In this document: piece after piece, positions 1 through 10,798 of the stretch
Layout: each line of letters begins with the position of its first letter
Numbering within the stretch: position 1 is the first letter of the stretch
Assembly (NCBI RefSeq): GCF_008831285.2
Contig: NC_045150.1
Span: 1,254,001-1,318,000, forward strand
DNA: 64,000 bases
Direction of reading: 5' to 3'
DNA from: Nymphaea colorata
Lineage: Eukaryota; Streptophyta; Magnoliopsida; Nymphaeales; Nymphaeaceae
Translations under genes and position numbers: made by a program
Notes under the pieces: generated by a model
Seen by the model: the letters and a program-made list of their open reading frames with translations, nothing else
Told to the model about the DNA's origin: nothing
The model's database searches: none

Positions 1-496
1 GGGCATACACATATATACTTCTTCTTCAAGATCTCCATTGAGAAAAGTATTATTAATGTTAAGTTGGCACATCTTCCACTCCTTCAACACTGCTAGAGAA
101 ATAATAACTCTAACAGTCTTCATCTTCGCAACATGAGCAAACGTCTCCAAGTAGTCAATCTCATATCTGACTAAACCCCTTGGAAACCAGGCGAGCTTTG
201 TACCTCTCAACATTCCCATCTGGTTTGTACTTAATGGTGTCGACCCACTTGGATCCAACCTGATGAACCACTTTAGGGATCTCTACCACTTCCCATGTCT
301 GGTTTCTGCTCAAGGCTTCCATCTCTTCTTGCATAGCATGAATCCACTTGGGATCACTCTGAGCCTTTGTAACAGTCCTGAAAATCATAGCCAAAAAGAG
401 AGATGATACAAAACATTTGTAATTCGTACTCAGTCTAAAATATGACACAAAGTTACCACTAGGGTGTTGGGTACAGGACCTGACACTCTTTCTCAA
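1..496 (-). pseudogene. copia-1 reverse transcriptase, N-terminal part
   Basis: The frame at 496-161 carries the RVT_2 start: DPKWIHAMQEEMEAL, NQTWEVVEIPK, GSKWV and KPDGNVERYKARLVSKGF. Sequence 160-1 continues in a shifted frame with the expected motifs (YLETFA, then FLNGDLEEEVYM-like text). The catalytic YVDD box would lie outside the window. Confidence 0.85.
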
Positions 497-598
497 GGCA
501 ATGGGAAGTTCCTCATTTTCAATTTCTGTCTGAACAGTTTCTGTCTGAACAGTTTCTGTCTAAAGCTCCTCATTTTCAGCGTCTGTCTGAACATTTTC

Positions 599-1618
599 TC
601 ACTGAATGTCTTCCTCAATAGGTTTTTTCTGAGCACGAGTTGGGTCATCCAGGAAAGAAGTAGGATTGGGATTAAGAGTAGAATTATCACCATCAGTCAC
701 CTTATCTGTACGAACTATTCGCCTAGAGTACACCTGCCCAAACAATCGATTACATTCCTCTTCCGTCCCAATGGAACACCCTTCATTCCTCTCATGTTCA
801 AGCACCTCAACAACTGATGGACTCTCTTCCCGCTTGTACTCCAAAAAATCTGTAAACTGAATTTCCTGACTCGAAGAATACTCTTCCCCTGACATAGACT
901 TCTCCCCCTGAAGAGAATTCTCACTGAAATAAGCGACATGTTCCAAGAATGTGACATCCTTGGTAACGTAAACACGACCAGTGGTAGGATCAAGACATTT
1001 ATACCCCTTTTGAGTAGGAGGATACCCAACAAATATTTCCTTGATTGACCTTGGATCAAGTTTTTTAACATTAGGGTTGTGATCATGAATGAAGCAAACA
1101 CACCCAAAGACACAAGGGGGGAGGTGAAAGGGTTGATGATTCCCTGGAAGCATAGAGTGGGAAGTCCACCCATTTAACACACGACTAGGCATGCGGTTAA
1201 TCAAGGATGCACTGGTAAAAATAGCATCTCCCCAATAATGCTTGGGAAGATTCCTTTGAAACAAGAGGGCTCTGGTGATATTAAGCAACTGACGATTTAT
1301 CCTCTCAGCGACCCCATTTTGAGGAGGTGTATAACTACAATACAAGATGTCTCATGAACAATTCCCATTTTTCGAAGGAAATCCTCAACAGCATGACACA
1401 TACTCACGAGCGTTATCAGACCGAAAGGTCTTAACAGAACCACCATAATGATTCTCCACAAGAAGAATGAAGGTCTCTATGACATGAGACACTTCACTAC
1501 GATCTTTCAACAGGTAAACAAAGGTAGTCTGTGAGTAATCATCTATAAATGTTATAAAATACCAAAAACCACAATGGGTATGAATTCCCGAAGACCCCCA
1601 CACATCAAAATGGATCAA
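599..1618 (-). pseudogene. copia-1 integrase core and C-terminal domain, frameshifted
   Basis: Two frames (1618-1385 and 1345-599) together cover the rve core. The first has the DVWG and FITFIDDYS blocks, with catalytic Asp residues, and ends at SDNAREYVS. The second begins with TPPQNGVAERINR, containing the DDE glutamate, and continues into the copia-typical tail (FVGYPPTQKGYKCLDP). A shift near 1350-1385 breaks the core between the second Asp and the Glu. Confidence 0.88.
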
Positions 1619-1693
1619 GAAAAAAACTTCATTAGCACGAGTGTTGGAAACAGGGTATGAAGCTCTAACATGTTTAGCAAACTAACATACATC

Positions 1694-2275
1694 TCAAGAT
1701 ATCCTAGATATGTCCAAACTAGAACATAACTCAGGAAATAACTGTTTCAAAACTCCAAAAGGGAGATGTCCAAGGCGTTCATGCCAATACAAAAATAATT
1801 GAAGACAATCTTCTCTCTTTTTCTCAGTCCTGCTAACTAATGTCATAAGAGCATTGGCCACACGGATGGGAAGTCGATATAAGCCTTCAGACACCAAACC
1901 AATCCCTATCATCTTCCCTGTCACCAAGTCCTGCAAAACACAATGATTTGCAGAGAATATGAATTCACAGTTCAACTCCTTAGTAATCTTGTTGACAGAT
2001 AACAGATTCAAGGGAAGATAAGGAACATGTAAGGCACTATGCACTAAAAATTTGTTTAACAAAGAAAGACTCGCTTTTCCTACCACAGAGGTAAAGGAAC
2101 CATCGGCAAGAGAAACACGTTCCTTTCCAGAAGATAGCTTATACTTATAAAAAAACTTAGGATTGTCAGTCATGTGATGGGTGGCACCACTGTCAACAAT
2201 CCATTCTTCCATACAAGAATTATCTTTTTCACTAGAAATGGCCAAAGCATGGTTAACCTTCACATCATCTGACAC
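1694..2275 (-). pseudogene. copia-1 protease and GAG-pre-integrase region
   Basis: The frame holds the retropepsin active site DSGATHH in the context EEWIVDSGATHHMTDN, then the flap and body of the protease (LADGS...; HVPYLPLNLLSV). The GAG-pre-integrase motif YWHERLGHLP follows near the C-terminal end. The catalytic Asp is present. The frame is separated from the integrase by a stop near 1690, so the piece is a remnant rather than a working polyprotein. Confidence 0.88.
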
Positions 2276-2778
2276 TTCAACCTGACCAACATCAATCCGA
2301 CTTAGATAAGCACGAAACTCACGAATCTATTCAGCTGAGATAGAGGCTCTCCCTCCACTAGAGTTGGTAGCATCAAAAGTAGATTTCTTCCCACTAAAAG
2401 GTTTGCCTCAACTATTCTTTTTTCCAGGATGGAGGTCCCAACAAAAATCCACTGTAGTCTTCTTGCAATGAGTGCACTTGCGAAGAGGTCGGGCAGCTCC
2501 TACAGGGCCACGGCTAACAAGGGCAGACCTCTCATTATACGAGATGTGATCCCCCATTTTTCCAGTAATAACAAGGCGTTGTTGCTCTTCAGTCTCTACA
2601 CGAGAGTAAACATCTTCAATACTAGGTAGTCTGTCAGATTAAGGATTTGACTCCTTATACCTTCAAAGTCATCATTCAACCCTGCTAAAAATAGGAATAC
2701 TCTATTCTCTCATTCTTTGGCTAAATAACGCACTTGATCTTGAGAACAATCCCAAGCGTCATCAAAGTAGTAGTCAAG

Positions 2779-2864
2779 TTCCTCCCACTTAGATTTCAAA
2801 GCAGCATAGAAATCTGTTACATTCCTCCCACTTAGATTTCAAAGCAGCATAGAAATCTGTTACA
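2779..2864. repeat. Exact 43-bp tandem duplication inside copia-1 gag
   Basis: The 43-base unit beginning TTCCTCCCACTTAGA at 2779 repeats without mismatch at 2822. Because 43 is not a multiple of three, it shifts the gag frame. Zero divergence implies the duplication is recent compared with the element's other damage. Confidence 0.95.
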
Positions 2865-3283
2865 GAGTGTTCACCTTGCCGAAGAGAATAGACATTCTTC
2901 ATCAACTGATACACCCGAACAACTTTCTTTTTTTGACCATACATCTGCTTAAGTATAACCCACATATCCCTCGCAGTCCTCTTGCGAACAATAAGAGGTT
3001 GAATCTCGGGAGACACAGAGTTGACAATCCAAGCCTTAACTTGGTTGTCCTCAAGAAACCATGTGTCCCAAGCAACATTAGTCTCAAGGGGTTCAACTTT
3101 CCTTCCGCTAACATACGCAATTCGGCCCCGACCAGCAATCCCCATAGTGATAGTTGGGGACCATTGAAGGTAATTTTCCTTGGTGAGGCGAATTGTAGTG
3201 ACTTGAACTGGAATATTCTCAATTCTAGACGCCCCAACATCAGGCTGGTCTATATTGACTATAGAAGAAGAATAATCTGCCAT
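2789..3283 (-). pseudogene. copia-1 gag, N-terminal part, frameshifted
   Basis: This reading frame starts at the ATG at 3283 (MADYSSS...). It has the copia gag (UBN2-type) signature: a LTKENYLQW block near residue 33 and a W.LKQMY block near residue 108, followed by the YSLRQGE and VTDFYAALKSKWEE motifs. The frame is lost after KSKWEE because an exact 43-bp direct tandem duplication (2779-2864) shifts it. The nucleocapsid zinc-knuckle region downstream (about 2400-2780) is no longer open in one frame. Confidence 0.85.
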
Positions 3284-4030
3284 GATCAGATTTCAATACT
3301 GCAGCAAGCGACAAGGCAACGGCGAGTGAATGGCTGATGTAGTTGCACAGGCAATGACAGGAAGAAGAATCGGCAAACTGAGCAGGGAGCACGGTGGAGC
3401 ATGGAGCACGGCGGAGCAGGGGGGCAGTAGCCGAGGCTCGGGCGTCGGTGTTGTGCACACTTGAGCAGAGGCAGCAGACGGACAAAGCTCAGGCGACGGC
3501 GGATGGGAGGCGACCAACTGACACTAGCGACGGTGGATGGGAGGCGACCAGCTGACACTGGCAACAGTAGAAGCATAGCGATAGCCCCCACGCACGACAG
3601 GAGAAGGCAGCAGGACAGGGGCGGGGCGCCAGAACTCCACGGCAGCTACTCAACCGTTGAACAAGGAGCGCAGAACCAATGGCGACCCTTGGGAGATGCA
3701 CGTAGGAGTGGACTCCGTCGGGCAGACCTCGCCGGAACTCAAGGCAACGACACCAAAAGACCACGGCGGCGAGCAGTGGGAGTAGTGGAGAGCATCGGGA
3801 GAGGGTGCCTTCGAGCGAGAAGTGGGAAGCAATGGAGAGCGTCGAGCGAGGGTGACTTCAAGCGAGCAGTGGGAAGTCAGAAGATCACAGAAACTTTACG
3901 ATGGGTGATGCACACAGTGGGATGCCGGAACTTCACGGCTACGGCAAAAAGCATGCAACAGGGAATCCTTCACCCAAGCACTGTCTAGGGATTTTTGGTC
4001 CAAACTAAACAGTAATTTCAAAGCCAGCCG
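3284..4030 (-). other. GC-rich untranslated leader of copia-1
   Basis: About 750 bp between the primer-binding site and the gag start. It is far more GC-rich than its surroundings, with many CGGCGG/GGCGA-like short repeats such as the GGATGGGAGGCGACCA unit present twice near 3500-3550. It has open frames on both strands, including a 175-codon antisense frame at 3461-3988. None resembles a known domain, and they are best explained by GC-driven loss of stop codons. Confidence 0.6.
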
Positions 4031-4042
4031 ACTCTGATACCA
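4031..4042 (-). other. Primer-binding site (initiator tRNA-Met type) of copia-1
   Basis: On the minus strand the 12 bases next to the LTR read TGGTATCAGAGT, differing in the last base from the usual plant copia tRNA-iMet site TGGTATCAGAGC. It abuts the LTR directly and sets the LTR boundary. Confidence 0.85.
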
Positions 4043-4306
4043 TGTAGAATCAAAAACAAGAAAGGAACACGATGTAACGTGGAAAACCCCTCAACAAGAG
4101 GAAAAAAACCACGGGTGAAGAGGACTGGTGCCCACTAGCAACGAGACTCTCTCTCTCTTAGAATATCATTCACACACCGAAATTAGTGTTTACGCAGGTT
4201 AAGGGCCACAACAGTAAACACACTGGATCGGATCTAGATCCAGACCCGGATAGGTGACCCAAATACAAATGAGACGAAGTCTCAAAAAACTAGTCACAGA
4301 CTAACA
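4043..4306 (-). repeat. 5' LTR of copia-1
   Basis: A 264-bp block directly follows the primer-binding site and ends in the canonical TG...CA dinucleotides (plus strand TGTAGAATC... to ...GACTAACA). The next five bases, GTGAT (4307-4311), should be one copy of the target-site duplication. The partner copy is beyond the left edge. Confidence 0.8.
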
Positions 4307-5052
4307 GTGATGGATTTTTGTTTGAAATAAGCTGTGTGCATAAATTACATAAAAAACTACTTAGCCATAGATTTATTCATTGATTACCTGACCTTGTGCA
4401 TACATCATTCTAGCTTTGATGTTAGCATTTTTATATAATTTAATGTAATTTACATTGAAATTTTAAATTTGAATGCACCTAGCACAGTTTTTTTTATTAC
4501 TTGCCTTTCTTTTGTGCACGTGATGTTATGACTCTTTTTTTTTCAATTTAATGTAATCAAATTCTGCTCCCAAAAATGAATGGTAAGCAAGTACATAAAA
4601 TTTTACCCAGAAAACTCATAAATACCATAATTGAGTTATACGGAAGATATCTGATATTCTACCAATAACATTGGCTGGTCATAAAATCATTTTGATTTCA
4701 TAATACCAGTGGCTCTTTCTCTCCACCCACACATGTATGTATGCCCCACCACCCAAAACACAAAAACACACATACACTTGCACACCACAGACCATACCAA
4801 CATCAGTAATACGATTACTATTTTTTGCTATTATTGTCGTAATTGAGTTATAAATGAAATAGAAAGTGAATGCAATGTGTACAGCACACAGCCAGAAAAT
4901 GTATGATCTCCTTCCAATTTGGCCATAATAGTTTCTTGTCATCATGTGCATCCACTAGATGCATAAGCATGTGTGATGCGTCCAATATATTATTGAAATA
5001 TAAAAGCAAGACAACATTAGCAGCAGTCACACAATCAGAATAAGCAACAGAC
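4307..5052 (-). other. Intron 4 of the CBS gene (part), up to the copia-1 insertion
   Basis: AT-rich sequence after the exon 4 donor (TCTG/GTCTGT on the minus strand). No exon of the second CBS pair or PB1 domain is seen, which is why the remaining exons are placed outside the window. Short open frames here have no recognisable content. Confidence 0.65.
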
Positions 5053-8000
5053 CAGAAAAATCGCGTCCCCATTGGCGCTCGACCCCCTCAACAGCAGCAG
5101 CAATGGCACTTCCTTTCTCAGCAGCCCTTTCCATTTTGGAAATAGCATCGTATAGACACTTTGTGATATCCAATAAAGCAATAACTTCACCATTTTCTAC
5201 AACAGGGAGGTGTCTAAATTTTCCTACATTCAAAACAGCATCTCAAATCAATTGACATATAAGCATGTTTCTTATGAACTACAAAAAAATAAATAAAAGA
5301 AAATTATTGGAATGAATATTGCCAAAATAAATAAATAAATAAGACTGAATTTAAGCAATATGAAATGTCAAGTCCAAGAACACCTTACAAGCAGTTCAGT
5401 CGGCAAACACATTTGTAAATGCCTGAAGAAAACAGTAGAATTTCACATTGATAAGAAATTGTCAACATGTACTACAGACAGCTAAAAAGCCTCCGGAGCT
5501 TGGCGATGATTTTGGTTAAATGATAGAAAACAGCAAAATGTTTAGGAGACAAAGAACTACAAAAGGAAACTCCCTTGCTAAATGTTGATCCTCTAAACTT
5601 GGCTCAGCAATCGTGTTTGTCAGCCAGTATCACACTATTAATCACATGGACCAGGATCACCAGTATATGATCATCTGCAAAACAGCTGTCATGTGATTTG
5701 TAGTCTCTAAAAAGGCTATGGTATTGTTTGCATGGTCCAAATGAGCATTCTGCACAAGCACAAAGTCTTATATAAAATAGCACTTGACAAGATACAAATT
5801 TCTCCTTGTATGAAGAACTGAAAACCTAATCAGAACACCTTGACCCAGTCACTCTTTGACTCATCCAAGACAAGTGAGCTGATAACCCCTCATCCTTTCC
5901 CAAGTCTAGGTCAAATCAGGTGGTTGACCCAGTCGGCATTCACCTAATTTTATATTCTTAAATGCAGGTCTTGAATATTTTTATCATCATTCATGGTAAT
6001 CATGGAGATAGTCAGTGAAATTCGAACTGTTCTATTTGTGCATGAACTTGTTCTCATCTTCATTTTGTTTAAAATATAACACTTGATAAATTCTGACCAT
6101 ATTTGCTATTCAAAAATCTCAATCATTTTGTAATATCACAATGTCGCATTGATATAATGTCACAGATTCATATTGACTTATGACAATGAAGTCCACAGTC
6201 TACACAAAATCACCAATTAGTTCATTGAGATGCTTGATGTAACAGGTCATTTATGATAAACAAGTAAATGGAAAGAGGCCAAAATGTCTGCTGTTCTCAT
6301 CAAATAGTTTCTCCTTTACCATAGGGGGAGCTGCAAGATTCAGGTGAGGCATGAGCATGCAGTCGACGACAACATGCTGCCTGTTGGAGACCGGAAGCAG
6401 CAATGATACAAGCAAGGGAATGGTCAGAAGCAGAAGGTGCAGGACTGCAATGGTAGTTCATGACTGCTAATGGGAACCATCCAGATGGTTCCAACTTCCA
6501 ACTACAGTATTGGAAAAGACTTGGAAAACCTGCAAGCAGTGCTATCCATATCGCACAATACAGGCCCGTATCGTGTGATACATATCATATAGGTTCGAGA
6601 AACCTAAACGATACACCTACAATGCACGATACATCTATAAATCATAGGTGTGTCACCTGTATCATGTGATATGCCCCTTTGTTTTACAATACGGGGACAA
6701 AACAAAATTTTTTTTAAAAAAAAAAACCTCTTTTTTTCATGCTTCCTTTTAAAATAGCTCATCCCTCCCATTTTCTAAACATTTCTAAGAGATGTGGGAG
6801 GAGGAGGTTTTACTAGTTCTCTAAAAAACACCATATGTTGGTGAGGACACACCATTTGAAGACATTGAAACAATTCACAAAGAAAATGAGGATGAATATA
6901 TTTGGCGCTTGGCACTGAACAATTACATGTTGTGGATTGGTGATATAACTAAAAGATTTTAAACTCACGATTGATGTTTATTACGTTATTTTGAATCTAT
7001 GGTTTCTCATTTTTTAATGTGTTGTTGACATATTATGGCTGATGAACAACGAATCATGAATGTTCTTTATGTGAGACAAGTTTTTATATAAAAAACATTT
7101 TTTTCTCAATTTTTTCTATTTTTTATTTTTTAATTAAAAAATTAATTTTTACAATACGCTATGCTACATTTACAATATACAGCATATAGGTTGGCCCAAC
7201 GGATATGTGTTCTGATATTCCTTTTACAACATTGCATGTAGGTTTCAATGGTGAAAGAAAGGAAACGGACGAGAGGTCAATATTCAAAGGGAAAAAAAAA
7301 AGATTCACAAACCAACAACAGAACCACTCCACCCCACCCACCCCAGGCATAAAAAAAGGGGGGTCACCATATACCATTGATTGCAGATAGAATAGACAAA
7401 GAGAGTCTCACTCGCCTAGTTATCATGTCTACATGTGTTATTAAGTAATCTTCACCTTCAGCTGCTCAGTCTTTACAATCACATAACCCCAATAGAGTTT
7501 TTAAACAAAAACCAAGGACCTGAACATTTCATTTTTGTAGCATAAAGTCTGGTTCAACAAGGACGTTCATATATAAAGGTGCACAATCTCTTTGGCAAAT
7601 GCCCTCTCAGAAGCTCCTGGTAAGCACATTTTGAGATCCTTTCTATTTATATCTGATTCTCAATCTAACAATAAACAAGTAATGGGCTATACAACGATAG
7701 GAAATGACTAGAATCTACGTGGCATACTAACAAATTAAAGTGTGGGTACCACTGATTATCTTGATTTGCTAGCTCCCCACTCTATATTCAAGAAACCTGA
7801 CAAAGATCCTTCAAGGAACCTTGTGACCGGACGGTGCTGCTTGGACGCATGTGCAGGTTCCCTTACTCGCTTGACATCAAAAACAGGTCAGAAACCTCTT
7901 ATCCCTCTCCGGAATAGTAAAGTGCTGATAAATGGTGAGAGATTGCTCACTTCTCATTGTTTACATTCGAAGGTCTGATAAACATTCTAATGAAGCCCTC

Positions 8001-9110
8001 CATCCTGTTGATTAGTCAGTTCATATCTAATAAGAAGCCTTCTAGAGTGCAACAATGCTAACTTTGGCATATGAACAGGAAAATAAAGAAAAAGACACAC
8101 TGCATATGTATTCCCACTGTTGATAGCTAGTTTTTAATAAAAATAAATTATGATTAAAATCACTCAAAGAAAAAAACAAAAGAGCAATATGGTACACCAT
8201 GGTCACATGGAAAAATTTACCACATACGATTTCAGAAAACATCAAAAGGAAATCACGAATTAGGAGAGTATATATACAGTGACCCATGAAAAACACCCGA
8301 CACTTAAAAGATTCAGCTGCTTTTCTAATAGTAACTTGGATTGAGGAGGAGTAACCTTGAACCATCTTCTGCAAAGCCTCAATAGCCAACGAGTCCGCAT
8401 TGACAAACACCGGATTCCTTGTCATGATTTTTGACACTATTGTTTGCTCGGGCCTCAGTCCCTCAGCTATGACACGAGTGGCGATGTCCTAAATCAATAG
8501 GAGAAAAAGAAAACCAGAAAAAATAACTCTCAATAACGCACCACTAAAACCTTCGAGTACCGCTAACAAGACACCCATAAAAGAAAAGTAATAAAAACCA
8601 TGCCTTGTCTGTAACGATTCCAGAAAGCAGAGCATTGGAGTCGGTAAGCAAAACAGCATCAACGCGGCGAGTTGCCATCCGGCGACAAGCGTCGGAAACC
8701 GTCGTCCCCTCGGGAATCGTCAAAGCTTTCGACAATCTCAACTTCTTGACAGTCCTTTCCCCACCAAGAGAGCTGAACCAGGAGAATACAACACATTTAA
8801 ATGGAATGAAGAAACGCCAAAACCACGAAAAGGGGAGGTCCCAAATAGAACGGCGAAAGTTTGTCAGCATCAGAAAATCAAAAAACTATTAGATAGGGAA
8901 ACTCAAATAGCAAGAGAAATAAGAAGAATTCGATCAATCGTCCAGAGAGACTTACGAGAGTTGGTGAGGAGGGGAGGTGGGCTTGGTCCCGTTGGTCCCA
9001 TTCTCTGTAGGGACGGCCTTCTTGACGACGGAGGGGGCACGCTTCGCGTTCAAGGAGTGATGCCGCCTTGATGCCAATGGTGGCGCGGGGCCTGCCGCCT
9101 GCCCGCTCAT
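5053..9110 (-). CDS. CBSCBSPB: CBS-domain protein, CBSCBSPB-like (exons 1-4 of a longer gene)
   Basis: Four coding exons are read on the minus strand: 9110-8956, 8772-8604, 8488-8356 and 5223-5053. They join in frame (155+169+133+171 bp, about 209 residues). The start is the MSGQ Met at 9108-9110; an upstream in-frame Met at 9215 gives a basic extension not expected for the family. The product has a Ser/Arg-rich leader, then a CBS pair: GGERTVKKLRLSKALTIPEG, LLTDSNALLSGIVTDK and RVIAEGLRPEQT in the first, KIMTRNPVFV, FRHLPVVENGEVI and LDITKCLYDAI in the second. Plant relatives (about 530-560 residues, from memory) have a second CBS pair and a PB1 domain, which are missing here. They should lie off the left edge, beyond the copia insertion. 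CBS pairs bind adenosyl ligands in other proteins; the function of this plant family is not well established. Intron 2 has a GC donor. Confidence 0.88.
5224..8355 (-). other. Intron 3 of the CBS gene, 3.1 kb
   Basis: Bounded by the donor CAAG/GTTAC (minus strand, 8356/8355) and the acceptor TGTAG/GAAAAT at 5224/5223. It is AT-rich and contains a probable hAT-derived segment (about 6541-7210). No other gene is seen. Confidence 0.75.
6541..7210 (+). mobile_element. Probable deleted hAT-like transposon remnant in CBS intron 3
   Basis: The left part (6541-6680) is rich in GTATCGTGTGATACAT-like short inverted motifs. The middle contains a plus-strand stretch (about 6842-6961) reading DTPFEDIETIHKENEDEYIW and ending at a stop, of the kind found at the acidic tail of hAT transposases. 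The right part is AT-rich and ends in CATATAGGTTGGCCC, partly mirroring the CATATAGG near 6590. No clean terminal inverted repeat or 8-bp duplication could be confirmed by eye, so class and limits are uncertain. Confidence 0.35.
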
Positions 9111-9540
9111 CCTTTTTTGCCGCTTAACCTTTCTCGCCTTGCTTTTTCCTCTTCTGTGAGACAGACGTATGGCAGGGGTCGAAGGGCTACGGGTGAAGGG
9201 TAGGAGAGGAATCAAGGAGAAGCAATAAGACGGAGGCGAGGAAGGGAAGCAAGGAACGGCTTACTTCTCCTTCCCCCGCCACCACCACCCTGTCTTTCCT
9301 CGCGTCTCCCCCCTCGCCCTCCCCAACTCGTCAATAATAAGCTTCAGAGAGAGGGAGGGAGAGAACGAAAGGGGAGATGAGAGAGAGAGAACGAGTTTCA
9401 AGTTTCAACTTTCAAATGTGGTGGCTTCTGTCTTTTCCACCGATGGAGTAATAAAATCCGGACACCGACACGTTCGACTCTCTCTGGCGTTCGAAATCGC
9501 GACCTCTCCTTCTCTCTCGGACAAGAACAAAAGCTGTGAC
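9111..9540 (-). promoter_or_regulatory. Probable 5' UTR / proximal promoter of the CBS gene
   Basis: Immediately upstream of the CBS gene start the minus strand is strongly CT-rich (plus strand GAGAGAGAGAACGAG near 9349-9395, and GA/GGGA tracts). This is typical of plant 5' untranslated leaders. GC content drops sharply beyond about 9540. No clear TATA box was assigned. Confidence 0.4.
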
Positions 9541-10732
9541 TCGACAAATTATTAAGCAAACTTTTATTTCATTGATGTTGGCAGAATCTCATGACTTTCT
9601 ATATTAATGTGTGCCTCAATTACCAACAAAAAAATATCATTAAAATTATTAAACAAACTTGTGTTTCATTGATGTTGATATATAATTATTCTTTCATTCT
9701 CAAATTATATATGGTGAATCCAAATAAACCTAAATTTATAACGGTGGTCTATATCAGTGTATGCAGCATTGCTTTCACATTAAATTCAAATGGGATTTAC
9801 TCAGCTCTAGATTCTAGCGAAGTTGAGTGGACCTTCAGGCGCTTCGGGTCATCATGGCAGCAAAAAATAAGGTTGATTCATGAAATATTGTAAGACTACT
9901 CCAATTTCTTGAGCAAATTTATTAGACAATAACAATTTATTATTATTACCAAACAGCCCTTAAAACACTGGTATGCCATGGGGGTTGGAGAATTAGTCCC
10001 ACAGTTTTGTGACTTTGAATACAGGATCAAGACTCTCGAGCGAAGTGGTGGAACACAAGTAAATCAACGATAAAAGTAAGATTTATTGTCGCATCATAAC
10101 TGTAGCGACCTAATGTTATACGGGGAACTTTATTATAGGATCCTTTGCGTATAGCTCTCACACTTATTTGCATTGGAAAGGCATGAATCTATGGTATCCA
10201 ACAAAGTAGTACCACGTCTCACGTATAATTGTAGGCAAATTCCCTTTCTGCAACGTATTTACTTTGGTGGGTACATAATTGGGGAGGTGTTTTTTTCATC
10301 CCAAATATAATAAAGTTATTGATACATAATTGGCAAGGTGTTTTTTCTCCCTAAAGTAATAAAGTTAATGGTTCTGCTGCCAAATACTTTACATTGTTCA
10401 TCACCAAGCACAAAAATTGGTTGCTAGATTCAAAAGCGCCGGTGGAATGCCTTTGTTTAATATGAAATAGAAAGAAAAAGCTTATATCAACTACAAAGTA
10501 TCGCGTAAATATATATATCTTTTGCAAGTGCCGAGTCCATTTAATTTCCTATCATGATTCGTGACTAAACAATTTTTTTTGTCTATCCTTTGCAAGTTCA
10601 ATTCACCATATTCGATCTCAGTACTGCACTAAAATCAAAGAGATTTATCTGGCGCAAATAGTTATCTAACTCTGTATTTTCTGAAATTCATTAGTTGATT
10701 GATGCAGCTCAAAAGTAGATGAAACATGGAGG

Positions 10733-10798
<66 letters not shown>

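Larger units (their letters stand above)
1..4306 (-). mobile_element. Ty1/copia LTR retrotransposon, 5' part (copia-1), cut by window edge
   Basis: The minus strand reads, from high to low coordinates: LTR, primer-binding site, GC-rich leader, gag, protease, integrase, then the start of reverse transcriptase, which runs out at position 1. This PR-IN-RT order is diagnostic of Ty1/copia. The polyprotein is broken by frameshifts and stops, including a 43-bp tandem duplication in gag, so this copy is not coding-competent. It lies in the intron after exon 4 of the CBS-domain gene, in the same orientation as that gene. The 3' LTR lies outside the window, so the insertion cannot be dated. LTR ends and polyprotein resemble the complete element at 49429-54503, so the two are related families. 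Confidence 0.93.

Noticed and set aside
3461-3988. 175-codon plus-strand frame opposite the copia-1 leader as a gene
   Set aside because: Low-complexity Arg/Gly/Ser composition from GC-rich DNA inside a retrotransposon leader; no splice or start context.
7159-7390. Overlapping open frames in CBS intron 3
   Set aside because: Low-complexity translation within an intron and transposon remnant; no splice support.
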